Positions 44,591 to 53,069 of a stretch of DNA of 64,000 nt are shown here, piece after piece. This stretch comes from Cellulosimicrobium marinum. GTDB lineage: Bacteria > Actinomycetota > Actinomycetes > Actinomycetales > Cellulomonadaceae. Under the pieces are notes generated by a model. That model saw only the letters and a program-made list of their open reading frames with translations, searched no databases and was not told the DNA's origin. The stretch covers positions 186,001 to 250,000 of the forward strand of contig NZ_JAJBZH010000004.1 of NCBI RefSeq assembly GCF_020551945.1. The letters are read 5' to 3'. The position numbers and the translations under genes are program-made. Numbering within the stretch: the first letter of the stretch is position 1; every line of letters starts with the position of its first letter.

Positions 44591-45190
44591 TCAGCGGTCG
44601 GTCGGGACGTCGAGCACGGCCACCACGAGCCCGACGACCGCGCCGACCAGCAGCACCGACGCGAGCGTGTCGCTCGGGCGGTGCGCGTGGCCCACCACGG
44701 ACGCGACGCACGCCACGACGACCACGCCGACCGCGACGGCGGCGACGGTCCGGCGCGAGGCGCGGGGCGTCAGGAGGACCATCGCGGCCGCGAGGCCGAC
44801 CGTCGCGCTGACGTGCCCGGAGGGCATGGTGTTGTACGCGTAGCCGAGGTCGCCGAGGTCCGGCCGCACCAGCACCTGGTCGCGCAGCCATCCGGAGACC
44901 GCCAGGGGGAGGACCGCGACGAGGACGGCGGCGACGAGGTCGCGGACCCGGTGCTGCCGCAGCGCGAGCACCCCGAGCACGAGGCAGGTGGCGGCGAGGA
45001 CCACGGGCAGGACGGCCCTGGAGACCGAGGCGACGCCCGAGACCAGCTCGCCGCCTCCCTGGAGCTGGGCGAACCCGCGGACGTCGGCGACCTGCCCGGT
45101 GACCGTGCGGACCGCGACGACGTACACGAGGACGAACGCGACGAGGGCGGTCGCGGCACCGGCGGCTCCCCGCCGTCGTCGCTCGTCCAC
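44591..45190 (-). CDS. PAP2-family phosphatase
   Basis: A 199-residue membrane protein with about six helices. The three phosphatase motifs are visible: RDQVLVRP, PSGHVSA and GHAHRPSD (with histidine and aspartate in place). Such enzymes recycle undecaprenyl pyrophosphate or remove phosphate from prenyl or phosphatidyl lipids, which suits a glycan locus that consumes lipid carrier. GTG 45190 has GGAGGTGG upstream. A second, diverged PAP2 gene lies at 54525-55253. Confidence 0.85.
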   Translation of the reverse strand: MDERRRRGAAGAATALVAFVLVYVVAVRTVTGQVADVRGFAQLQGGGELVSGVASVSRAVLPVVLAATCLVLGVLALRQHRVRDLVAAVLVAVLPLAVSGWLRDQVLVRPDLGDLGYAYNTMPSGHVSATVGLAAAMVLLTPRASRRTVAAVAVGVVVVACVASVVGHAHRPSDTLASVLLVGAVVGLVVAVLDVPTDR

Positions 45191-45280
45191 CGCCCACCTC
45201 CGCGTGCCCGGGACCCGTCCGACGGATCGTGCGCCGAGCCTACGGCGACCGCCGTGGCCCGGGGAAGGTCGGCGTCGGCC

Positions 45281-45286
45281 TAGACT
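45281..45286 (+). promoter_or_regulatory. -10 box of the Dpm1-like gene
   Basis: TAGACT predicts a start near 45293, 35 bases before the ATG, which has its own GGAGGTGG. No CGGGTGAA box is present in this 137-base divergent region. Confidence 0.45.
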
Positions 45287-45327
45287 CGGCCCGCGCACGA
45301 GGACGGACCGTGGACGGAGGTGGCGCC

Positions 45328-46059
45328 ATGCACGACGAGCCGGTGCTCGTCGCCGTCCCGACGTACGACGAGCGCGAGAACGTCGAGGAGATCGTCGCGC
45401 GGGTGCGTGCCGCGGTGCCGGACGTCCACGTCCTCGTCGTGGACGACGCGTCGCCCGACGGGACGGGGGAGGTCGCCGACGCGATCGCGGCGCGCGACGA
45501 CCACGTCCACGTCCTGCACCGCGCGGGCAAGCAGGGTCTGGGTGCGGCGTACGTGGCGGCGTTCGGGTGGGCGCGCGAGCGCGGCTACGGCGTCGTCGTG
45601 GAGATGGACGCCGACGGCTCGCACCTGCCGGAGCAGCTGCCGCGTCTGCTGGCGGCGCTCGCGGACCACGACGTCGTGCTGGGCTCGCGCTGGGTGCCGG
45701 GCGGCTCGGTGGTGAACTGGCCGTTGCACCGGCGGCTGCTGTCGCGCGGCGGGAGCCTGTACACGCGGCTCGCCCTGGGGATCGACGTCCGGGACGCGAC
45801 GGGCGGCTACCGCGCGTACTCGGCCGACGCGCTCGACCGGGTCCTGGGGACGGACGTCGAGAGCCAGGGGTACTGCTTCCAGATCGACATGGTGCGCCGC
45901 GCGCTCGACGCGGGCCTGCGCGTGACCGAGGTGCCGATCACCTTCGTCGAGAGGGTGCGGGGCGAGTCGAAGATGAGCCGTGCCATCGTCGTCGAGGCGG
46001 TGCGGCGCGTGACTCTGTGGGGCGTGGAGCGTCGGCGGGAGCGGTGGCGCCGCCGGTAG
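45328..46059 (+). CDS. Dpm1-like polyprenyl-phosphate mannosyl/glycosyltransferase
   Basis: A 243-residue GT2 enzyme of the dolichyl/polyprenyl-phosphate mannose synthase type: VAVPTYDERENVEEIV, VVDDASPDGTGE, the catalytic VEMDADGSH, then GSRWVPGG and DATGGYRAY. It lacks C-terminal membrane helices, like the catalytic domain of mycobacterial Ppm1. It makes a lipid-linked sugar donor for extracytoplasmic glycosylation (lipoglycans, protein O-mannosylation). It has no CGGGTGAA box and may be a housekeeping gene marking the right border of the locus. Confidence 0.9.
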   Translation: MHDEPVLVAVPTYDERENVEEIVARVRAAVPDVHVLVVDDASPDGTGEVADAIAARDDHVHVLHRAGKQGLGAAYVAAFGWARERGYGVVVEMDADGSHLPEQLPRLLAALADHDVVLGSRWVPGGSVVNWPLHRRLLSRGGSLYTRLALGIDVRDATGGYRAYSADALDRVLGTDVESQGYCFQIDMVRRALDAGLRVTEVPITFVERVRGESKMSRAIVVEAVRRVTLWGVERRRERWRRR

Positions 46060-46100
46060 GTGCCGGGGTGCGTGGCCGGTGCGTCGTCGGTGGCGCGGCG

Positions 46101-46250
46101 TAGTCTGGTGCGGGTCGTCCACGACCCACCCGCCCCCGTGCCCTCTCGGGCCCGGGTGCGGGGTGTTCGTGCTGCCCCGGCCTTCCGCTCCCACCTGCCA
46201 CCGGCCCGTCCGGCCGCCCGTGCCGCGACGTCCCGGAAAGGACCGCACCC
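46101..46250 (+). promoter_or_regulatory. Promoter and leader of mfd
   Basis: TAGTCT at 46101-46106 gives a leader of about 138 bases. It contains a compact hairpin (GGGTCGT, complement ACGACCC) at 46112-46127 and then unstructured C-rich sequence up to the GGAAAGGA ribosome-binding site. Confidence 0.4.
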
Positions 46251-49200
46251 ATGAACCTCACCGGCATCCTGCCCGCGCTGCTCGCCGACCCCGCCGCGGC
46301 GGCGGCGGTCGAGCACGTGCGCGCGCGCGGCGCGGCGGACGTCGTCGGCCCGGCGGGGGTGCGGCCTCCGCTGCTCGCGGCGATGGCGGGCGCTCGGGCG
46401 ACCGGTCCGGTGCCCGACGGCGCGGGGCCGGCCTCCGCGGGGACGGCGGGGTCGCGCCCGCTCGTCGTGGTGACGGCGACGGGTCGCGACGCGGACGAGC
46501 TCGCGGCGAGCGTCCGCGCGTACCTGCCGGACGAGCTGGGCGACCTCGTCGCCGTGCTGCCGAGCTGGGAGACGTTGCCGCACGAGCGGCTGAGCCCGCG
46601 TGCGGACACGGTCGCGAAGCGGATCGCGGTGTTCCGGCGCCTGGCGCACCCGGACGCGGAGGTCGGGCCGTCGGGCCCCGTGCGGGTGCTCGTCATGCCG
46701 GTGCGCGCGCTGCTGCAGCCCGTGGTGGACGGGCTGGGCGAGCTCGTCCCGGTCGAGCTGCACCACGGTGACGTCGCCGACCTCACGGACGTCGCGGAGC
46801 GGCTCGTCGCGGCGGCGTACACGCGCGTCGACATGGTCGAGCGGCGCGGGGAGTTCGCGGTGCGCGGCGGCATCCTCGACGTCTTCCCGCCCACCGAGGA
46901 CCACCCGCTGCGCGTGGAGTTCTGGGGCGACGAGGTGTCGGAGATCCGCTGGTTCGCGGTCGCCGACCAGCGCAGCCTGGAGCTCGCCGAGCACGGCCTG
47001 TGGGCGCCGCCGTGCCGCGAGATCCTCCTCACGGAGTCGGTGCGCGCGCGGGCTGCGGCGCTCGTGGAGCAGCTCCCGGGCGCCGCCGAGATGCTGGACA
47101 GGCTGTCGGCGGGCGTCGCCGTCGAGGGCATGGAGTCGCTGGCACCCGTGCTCGTCGACCGCATGGTGCCCGTGCTCGAGCTCGTGCCGGACGACGCGCT
47201 GCTCGTCGTCGACGACGCCGAGCGGGTGCGGCGCCGTGCCCACGACCTCGTCGCGACGACCGAGGAGTTCCTCGCGGCCGCGTGGGTGGGCGCGGCGGCA
47301 GGGGGGAACCAGCCGATCACCGTGCCGATCGACCTGTCCGCGGCGTCGTTCGCGACGTTCGCCGACGTGCGCGCCGTCGCGCAGCGCCGCGGCCTCGGGT
47401 GGTGGACGCTGTCGTCGTTCGCGCTCGACAACCCGGACCTCGACGCGGCGCCCGACGACGCGCTCCCGCCCGGGGGCGCGTCAGGCCCGGGGGGCGACCG
47501 GGCGGCGTCGGGCACGACCCGCGCCCACGTGGGCGAGAGCGCGGACGGCGTGCCGACGTTCACGATCGGCGCGCGCGACGTCGAGTCGTACCGCGGGGAC
47601 GTCTCGCGTGCGCTCGACGACGTGCGCGGCCTGCAGCACGCGGGCTGGCGCCTGGTGCTCACGACCGAGGGGCACGGGCCGGCCAAGCGCATGGTCGAGC
47701 AGCTCGGCGCGGTCGACACCCCGGCGCGCCTCGTCGCACGGCTCGACGACGAGCCCGAGGGCGGCGTCGTGTCCGTCACCCCGGCGATGGTCGGCAAGGG
47801 CTTCGTCGCGCCGGACCTGCGGCTCGCCGTCTTCTCCGAGGCGGACCTCACGGGGCGCGCCGGGTCGAGCACGCGCGACATGCGGAAGATGCCGTCGCGG
47901 CGGCGCAACGTCGTCGACCCGCTGCAGCTCAAGGCGGGCGACTTCGTCGTGCACGAGCAGCACGGCGTGGGCCGGTTCGTCGAGCTCGTGCAGCGCACGC
48001 TCGGCACGGGCGGCAACGCCGCGACGCGCGAGTACCTCGTCATCGAGTACGCGTCGTCCAAGCGGGGGCAGCCGGGGGACCGGCTCTTCGTCCCGATGGA
48101 CCAGCTCGACCAGGTGACGAAGTACACCGGTGGCGAGTCGCCGAGCCTCAACAAGATGGGCGGCGCGGACTGGGCGAAGACGAAGTCGCGCGCCCGCAAG
48201 CACGTCAAGGAGATCGCGAGCGAGCTCATCCGGCTCTACTCGGCGCGCATGGCGACGCAGGGCCACGCGTTCGGCCCCGACACGCCGTGGCAGCGCGAGC
48301 TCGAGGACGCGTTCGCGTACGTCGAGACGCCCGACCAGCTCGCGACCATCGACGAGGTCAAGGCCGACATGGAGAAGACGGTCCCCATGGACCGGCTCGT
48401 GTGCGGCGACGTCGGCTACGGCAAGACGGAAATCGCGATCCGGGCCGCGTTCAAGGCGGTCCAGGACGGCAAGCAGGTCGCGGTGCTCGTGCCGACGACG
48501 CTGCTCGGCCAGCAGCACTTCGAGACGTTCTCGGAGCGGTACGCGGGGTTCCCCGTCACCGTGAGAGCCCTGTCGCGCTTCCAGACCGCGAAGGAGTCCG
48601 AGGAGGTGATCGAGGGGCTGCGCACCGGCGCGGTCGACGTCGTCATCGGCACGCACCGGCTCATCACCGGGAGCATCCGGTTCAAGGACCTCGGCCTCGT
48701 CATCATCGACGAGGAGCAGCGGTTCGGCGTCGAGCACAAGGAGACGCTCAAGCAGCTGCGCACCAACGTCGACGTGCTCGCCATGTCCGCGACACCGATC
48801 CCACGCACGCTCGAGATGGCGGTCACCGGCATCCGCGAGATGTCGACGCTCGCGACCCCGCCCGAGGAGCGCCACCCCGTCCTCACCTACGTCGGCGCGT
48901 ACGAGGAGAAGCAGATCGCCGCCGCGCTGCGCCGCGAGCTGCTGCGCGAGGGCCAGGTGTTCTACGTGCACAACAAGGTCGAGACCATCGACCGCACCGC
49001 CGCGAAGCTCCGCGAGCTGGTGCCCGAGGCCCGCGTCGGCGTGGCGCACGGCAAGATGAACGAGCACCAGCTCGACCAGGTCATCCGGGCGTTCTGGGAG
49101 AAGGAGCTCGACGTCCTCGTCTGCACGACGATCATCGAGACCGGCCTCGACATCTCCAACGCCAACACCCTCATCCTCGAGCGCGCCGACGTGCTCGGGC

Positions 49201-50003
49201 TCTCCCAGCTCCACCAGCTGCGCGGGCGCGTGGGCCGCGGGCGCGAGCGCGCCTACGCGTACTTCCTCTACCCGCCGGAGCGTCCCCTCACGGAGACCGC
49301 GCACGACCGCCTCGCGACCATCGCGGCGCACACCGACCTGGGCGCCGGCATGCAGGTCGCGATGAAGGACCTCGAGATCCGTGGCGCCGGGAACCTCCTC
49401 GGCGGCGAGCAGTCCGGCCACATCGCGGGCGTCGGGTTCGACCTGTACGTCCGCATGGTCGGCGAGGCGGTCGCGAACTTCCGCGGCGACGGGCCCGAGG
49501 AGCAGCCGGAGGTCTCGATCGAGCTGCCCGTGGACGCCCACCTGCCCGAGTCGTACATCGCGACCGAGCGCCTGCGGCTCGAGGCGTACCGCAAGATCGC
49601 CGCGGCGGCCGACGCCCCCGCGCTGGCCGAGGTGCGCGCCGAGCTCGTCGACCGGTACGGCGCGCTCCCCGAGGTCGCGTCCGCCCTGTTCGACGTCGCC
49701 GACTTCCGCAACCACGCGCGCCGCGCCGGGCTGACCGACGTCACCGCGCAGGGCAAGTTCGTCCGGTTCGCGCCCGTCGACCTGCCCGAGTCGGCGCAGC
49801 TGCGCCTCAAGCGCCTCTACCCGGGCACGATGCTCAAGCCCGCGATCCGCGCGTTCCTCGTCCCCTTCCCCACGACCGCCCGCATCGGCGGGCGTCCCCT
49901 GCGCGGCGCCGAGGTGCTCGACTGGGCACGCCAGCTCATCGACGCCGTGGTCCTCGGCGAGGTGAGCGCCGCCGCGACCGTGGGCACGGCCGGCGCCCGC
50001 TGA
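46251..50003 (+). CDS. mfd: Transcription-repair coupling factor
   Basis: A 1250-residue protein of full Mfd length. It has the N-terminal UvrB-homology region, the CarD-like RNA-polymerase interaction domain after residue 560 (LKAGDFVVHEQHGVGRFVELV), and the RecG-like translocase with Walker A GDVGYGKTEIA, the DEEQRFG box, and TRG-region GRVGRGRERAYAY. It removes stalled RNA polymerase and recruits UvrA. A short Gly/Ser-rich insertion near residues 405-425 is unremarkable. Classic position before mazG/eno, here separated from them by about 9 kb. Confidence 0.97.
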   Translation: MNLTGILPALLADPAAAAAVEHVRARGAADVVGPAGVRPPLLAAMAGARATGPVPDGAGPASAGTAGSRPLVVVTATGRDADELAASVRAYLPDELGDLVAVLPSWETLPHERLSPRADTVAKRIAVFRRLAHPDAEVGPSGPVRVLVMPVRALLQPVVDGLGELVPVELHHGDVADLTDVAERLVAAAYTRVDMVERRGEFAVRGGILDVFPPTEDHPLRVEFWGDEVSEIRWFAVADQRSLELAEHGLWAPPCREILLTESVRARAAALVEQLPGAAEMLDRLSAGVAVEGMESLAPVLVDRMVPVLELVPDDALLVVDDAERVRRRAHDLVATTEEFLAAAWVGAAAGGNQPITVPIDLSAASFATFADVRAVAQRRGLGWWTLSSFALDNPDLDAAPDDALPPGGASGPGGDRAASGTTRAHVGESADGVPTFTIGARDVESYRGDVSRALDDVRGLQHAGWRLVLTTEGHGPAKRMVEQLGAVDTPARLVARLDDEPEGGVVSVTPAMVGKGFVAPDLRLAVFSEADLTGRAGSSTRDMRKMPSRRRNVVDPLQLKAGDFVVHEQHGVGRFVELVQRTLGTGGNAATREYLVIEYASSKRGQPGDRLFVPMDQLDQVTKYTGGESPSLNKMGGADWAKTKSRARKHVKEIASELIRLYSARMATQGHAFGPDTPWQRELEDAFAYVETPDQLATIDEVKADMEKTVPMDRLVCGDVGYGKTEIAIRAAFKAVQDGKQVAVLVPTTLLGQQHFETFSERYAGFPVTVRALSRFQTAKESEEVIEGLRTGAVDVVIGTHRLITGSIRFKDLGLVIIDEEQRFGVEHKETLKQLRTNVDVLAMSATPIPRTLEMAVTGIREMSTLATPPEERHPVLTYVGAYEEKQIAAALRRELLREGQVFYVHNKVETIDRTAAKLRELVPEARVGVAHGKMNEHQLDQVIRAFWEKELDVLVCTTIIETGLDISNANTLILERADVLGLSQLHQLRGRVGRGRERAYAYFLYPPERPLTETAHDRLATIAAHTDLGAGMQVAMKDLEIRGAGNLLGGEQSGHIAGVGFDLYVRMVGEAVANFRGDGPEEQPEVSIELPVDAHLPESYIATERLRLEAYRKIAAAADAPALAEVRAELVDRYGALPEVASALFDVADFRNHARRAGLTDVTAQGKFVRFAPVDLPESAQLRLKRLYPGTMLKPAIRAFLVPFPTTARIGGRPLRGAEVLDWARQLIDAVVLGEVSAAATVGTAGAR

Positions 50004-50075
50004 GGCGTCCGCAGCGGCGGGAATGGTGCCTGGACGGCCGTCCAGGACGGTGTGGGCGAAATGTGTTCCGGCTGT

Positions 50076-50126
50076 GGGTGAAGTTTGTTGCCAGAGCCGT
50101 GGACGGCCTGCCGGCGGCCCTACTGT
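50076..50126 (+). promoter_or_regulatory. Promoter with CGGGTGAA-type box for the lasso operon
   Basis: GTGGGTGAAGTT has GGGTGAA from 50076, exactly 45 bases before a good -10 box TACTGT (50121-50126). A related GGGCGAA lies 22 bases further upstream at 50054-50060. The predicted leader is about 88 bases and ends in a strong GGAGGTGAAG ribosome-binding site. Confidence 0.6.
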
Positions 50127-50219
50127 GGGGCCTGTCGTCAGAGTTCTGAGGACGTCGGTGAGGCCGCGCGCGCCGGTTCGGTCGCACGGCACGCGAGACC
50201 GCCGAGGAGGTGAAGAACG

Positions 50220-50369
50220 ATGAGGTACGAAGCACCCTCGCTGACCGAGGTCGGCTCGGTCCAGGGCCTGACGCTCGGCAAGCTCAAGCCGGGTCCGGAC
50301 CGTGACAACGCCGCGTGGTACGACATCTGGGGCGACCCGGAGACCCCGCAGCCCCAGGGCTCGCGATGA
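50220..50369 (+). CDS. Lasso peptide precursor
   Basis: A 49-residue peptide too short for most gene finders. The leader carries YEAP at residues 3-6 followed by L8, the YxxPxL motif bound by the lasso B1/RRE protein, and ends with Thr at position -2 (LTL before residue 20). The predicted 30-residue core starts GKLKPGPDRD: Gly1 and Asp8 would form an 8-residue macrolactam ring. The tail includes WYDIW as bulky plug candidates and ends QGSR, with a penultimate serine. ATG 50220 is preceded by GGAGGTGAAG. The neighbouring cyclase, B2, kinase and B1 genes strongly support the call; the exact cut site is inferred. Confidence 0.85.
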   Translation: MRYEAPSLTEVGSVQGLTLGKLKPGPDRDNAAWYDIWGDPETPQPQGSR

Positions 50370-50376
50370 GCTCGAC

Positions 50377-50408
50377 CCGGGGCGGGTGGTCGTGACCACC
50401 CGCCCCGG
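50377..50408 (+). terminator. Perfect hairpin between lasso precursor and cyclase genes
   Basis: A 15-base arm CCGGGGCGGGTGGTC is followed by its exact complement with only GT between them, 8 bases after the precursor stop. It can form a 14-bp stem with a 4-base loop. Such hairpins between a precursor and its enzymes often attenuate transcription or protect the precursor mRNA, giving excess precursor. It also covers the alternative GTG starts of the next gene at 50386 and 50392. Confidence 0.65.
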
Positions 50409-50448
50409 ACACGAGCAGGCACTCCGAACGACGAGATCGAGGACGCGT

Positions 50449-51663
50449 GTGGCGGCACCGACGTCGAGCGCGAGCTTCGCGCGACTGACCGAGCAGGAGA
50501 CGATGCTCTCCGCGGTCTTCGTCGAGCGCGCAGCGCCCTCCGTCCCCGCCGACGGCCGCGGCGCCCGCGCGGTGCTCGAGGCGATCCTGCTCGAGGCGCT
50601 GCAGACGCGACCCTGCTACGTGCTCTTCTCCGGTGGGCGGGACTCGTCGGCGCTCCTGGCCGTCGCCGTCCACGTCGCCCGCCGCACCGGGCTCCCCCTG
50701 CCCGTCCCCGTGACGGCACACCATCCCGCGCACTCGCGGTCGCACGAGCAGCAGTGGCAGGACCTCGTGCTCGGCCACCTGGACGTCTCCGAGCGTGTGG
50801 TCGTCGAGCTGGACGGCGAGCAGCGTCTCCTGGGCGACGTCGCGACCGCGGCGATCCGTCGGCACGGGGTCGTCTGGCCCGAGGCGGTCCAGGGTCACGG
50901 CGCGATCTACCGGCACCTCGACGCCGCCGGCGCCGTCGTCCACGGAGAGGGCGGCGACAACGTGATCTCCGGCGGGCGCGCTGCCTGGGTACGGGCCCTG
51001 GGGACGCGACGACCGGACCGTGCGCTCCTGCGCGGCGCGATCCGCGCCGCCGTCCCGGTCACCGCCCGACGAGCCCGCCGCGGGGCCGAGCCCTGGCCGT
51101 GGCTCACGGCTGCCGGAGCGGCGGCACTGGTCGACGCGGAGGTCCGATCGCGCCGCACCCCCTTCCGGTGGGACCGTGCCACGCAGGCGGTCGTGCGGGA
51201 ACCGGCGGCTCGCGTCCTCTTCCCGAACATGGATGCCGGGATCGCCGAGTACGGCCTGCGCCCGTTCACGCCGTTCGCCGACCCTCGGTTCGTCGGCGCC
51301 CTCGCGCGGGAGGGCGGCGTCTGGGGCTTCGGGGGCCGCACGGCCACCTTCGACCACCTCGTGGGGGACCTCCTGCCCGCCGCGGTGATCGGGCGCACCA
51401 CGAAGGCGTCATTCAACGGGACCCGGTGGGGCGAGGGCGAGCGGGAGTTCGCGCGGTCCTGGGACGGGTCCGGGATCTCGTCGGACTGGGTGGACGCCGA
51501 GCGCCTGCGCACGGAGTGGCTCCGCGACGACCCGCACCCGGCCTCGGACTTCCTGCTCCAGGTCGCCTGGAACGCCGCCCGGGGCGGGACCGGGTCCGAT
51601 GCCGAGGGCTCGTCTCACGCCACGGTGCCGCACGGCCTCGTCGCACGGGCGGGGGAGCGATGA
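50449..51663 (+). CDS. Lasso peptide cyclase (asparagine-synthetase-like, no N-terminal amidotransferase domain)
   Basis: A 404-residue member of the asparagine synthetase B fold. The ATP-pyrophosphatase loop FSGGRDSSALL is at residues 60-70 and VHGEGGDNVISGG further on is the second conserved element. It would adenylate the ring Asp of the precursor and close the macrolactam. Lasso C proteins are usually 500-600 residues with a remnant class-II amidotransferase domain at the N-terminus; here the synthetase domain starts almost at once. GTG 50449 is chosen for GAGGAC 6-7 bases upstream; earlier GTGs (50386, 50392) lie in a hairpin and add no recognisable domain. Confidence 0.8.
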   Translation: MAAPTSSASFARLTEQETMLSAVFVERAAPSVPADGRGARAVLEAILLEALQTRPCYVLFSGGRDSSALLAVAVHVARRTGLPLPVPVTAHHPAHSRSHEQQWQDLVLGHLDVSERVVVELDGEQRLLGDVATAAIRRHGVVWPEAVQGHGAIYRHLDAAGAVVHGEGGDNVISGGRAAWVRALGTRRPDRALLRGAIRAAVPVTARRARRGAEPWPWLTAAGAAALVDAEVRSRRTPFRWDRATQAVVREPAARVLFPNMDAGIAEYGLRPFTPFADPRFVGALAREGGVWGFGGRTATFDHLVGDLLPAAVIGRTTKASFNGTRWGEGEREFARSWDGSGISSDWVDAERLRTEWLRDDPHPASDFLLQVAWNAARGGTGSDAEGSSHATVPHGLVARAGER

Positions 51664-52121
51664 GCGTCCTCGCGGCCGTGCGCCACGCGTCGGCCCTCGA
51701 GCTGTGGACGGGGGTGCGGGTCCTCGCCGTCGCCCCCCTCGTCGAGGTGGGCCTGCGCAGGTCCACCCTTCCCCGTGTCGCGCGGCTCCTGGGCGTGCGC
51801 CTGGTGCTCGACGGGACGAGCGGCACGCCCGTCTCCGCGGACCGCCCGGCGCCGCTCGACGCCCGGGAACGCGCGCAGCTGTCGGTCGCGTGGCGCACCC
51901 TCGCCCGACTCCCGTGGAACGGGACGTGCCTGCGCCGGGCGCTCGTCGGGGCGTGGCTGCTCCGGGACCGCGACCACGCCGTGCGGATCGGGGTCAAGCG
52001 CGCCCCCACCGGAATCGCGGCGCACGCCTGGCTGGAGGTCGACGGCGTGTGCCTCGACCCCGACGACGGCGAGCGCTTCCTCCCTCTCGACCGGTCCCCG
52101 ATCGGAGCACGCACCCCATGA
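51660..52121 (+). CDS. Lasso peptide B2 leader peptidase (transglutaminase-like)
   Basis: A 153-residue protein of lasso B2 size. The catalytic cysteine is C90 in NGTCLRRALVGAWLL and the histidine H122 in AAHAWLEVDG, with D128 as the likely third member. The N-terminal 45 residues are hydrophobic-helical. B2 cleaves the leader after it is presented by B1. The ATG overlaps the cyclase stop and the next gene overlaps its stop, each by 4 bases. Confidence 0.88.
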   Translation: MSVLAAVRHASALELWTGVRVLAVAPLVEVGLRRSTLPRVARLLGVRLVLDGTSGTPVSADRPAPLDARERAQLSVAWRTLARLPWNGTCLRRALVGAWLLRDRDHAVRIGVKRAPTGIAAHAWLEVDGVCLDPDDGERFLPLDRSPIGARTP

Positions 52122-53068
52122 CCCTGCACAGCCTGTACGGGCTCGTCGTCGACGTCGACACGGGCCTCCACCTCCCGCCGGCGCGCCTCCACGAGGGCAC
52201 GGTCCCGGACCTGCGGGTCCGGGCGCGCGCGGGTCTCCGGGAGAACGACGCCGTCCCGGAGGGCGACCTGCTCCTCGACTACCGCGAGGAGGACGACCAC
52301 TGGTACTCGGTGGCGCGGCGCGACGACGGTACCGTCCTGTTCCGCGTGTACGGCCTGTGCGACGTGGTCCTCTCCCCGGACCTGCGCGACGCCGAGCTGC
52401 GTCTGCTCGACGGCGTGGACCCCGGCATGGCGTCCGTGATGACCACGGGGGCGCTCTGCTCGCTCGTGCTCTACCTGCGGGGAACGAGCGTGCTGCACGC
52501 CAGCGCGGTCAGCCACGACGGGCGGACGGTGGCGTTCATGGGCCGTTCGGGACAGGGGAAGTCGACGATGGCCGCGCTCCTGTGCGCCGCGGGCGCCGAG
52601 CTGGTCACCGACGACGTCCTGCCCGTCGTGTCGACCGACCCGGTGGAGGTGGCGGTCGGCTCGCCCGAGGTGCGTCTGCGCACCGGGGTGCGCGAGCTCG
52701 CGCAGCAGGCGTCGGCGGGACGCGAGCGGCGCAGCGCCGACGGGCGGGACGTGCTCACGCTGCGGGCCGACGACGCGGGTGACGGCGCGCGCCGCCTCGA
52801 CGCCCTGGTGATCCCCGCGCCGAACCACGACGGCCGGCTCGAGCTCGTGCGCCTCCCGGCGAAGGAGGCGCTGCTCGCCACGATGAGCTTCCCGCGGCTC
52901 ATGGGGTGGCAGGACCCGGGGGTCGTCGCGCGGCAGTTCACGACCGCGGCCGCGATCGCGGAGCAGGTCCCCGTCGTCGTGGCGCACGTCCCGTGGGGGC
53001 CACCGTTCGGTGACGACGTCGTCGAGGCCGTCTGGGACGTCGTCCGGACGACGCGGGTGGCCGGCTGA
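52118..53068 (+). CDS. HPr-kinase-like lasso peptide tailoring kinase
   Basis: A 316-residue protein with the HprK fold core: LHASAV at residues 126-131, P-loop GRSGQGKST at 142-150 and VTDDVLPV as the Walker-B-like segment. Homologues in lasso clusters (paeninodin type) phosphorylate a C-terminal serine of the precursor; this precursor has a serine next to its last residue. No HPr or PTS genes are near, so a role in carbon catabolite control is unlikely. Coupled to B2 by a 4-base overlap. Confidence 0.83.
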   Translation: MTLHSLYGLVVDVDTGLHLPPARLHEGTVPDLRVRARAGLRENDAVPEGDLLLDYREEDDHWYSVARRDDGTVLFRVYGLCDVVLSPDLRDAELRLLDGVDPGMASVMTTGALCSLVLYLRGTSVLHASAVSHDGRTVAFMGRSGQGKSTMAALLCAAGAELVTDDVLPVVSTDPVEVAVGSPEVRLRTGVRELAQQASAGRERRSADGRDVLTLRADDAGDGARRLDALVIPAPNHDGRLELVRLPAKEALLATMSFPRLMGWQDPGVVARQFTTAAAIAEQVPVVVAHVPWGPPFGDDVVEAVWDVVRTTRVAG

Positions 53069-53069
53069 C

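Noticed and set aside
50366-50395. An ATG at 50366 overlapping the precursor stop as cyclase start
   Set aside because: It is in a different frame and reaches a stop after nine codons.
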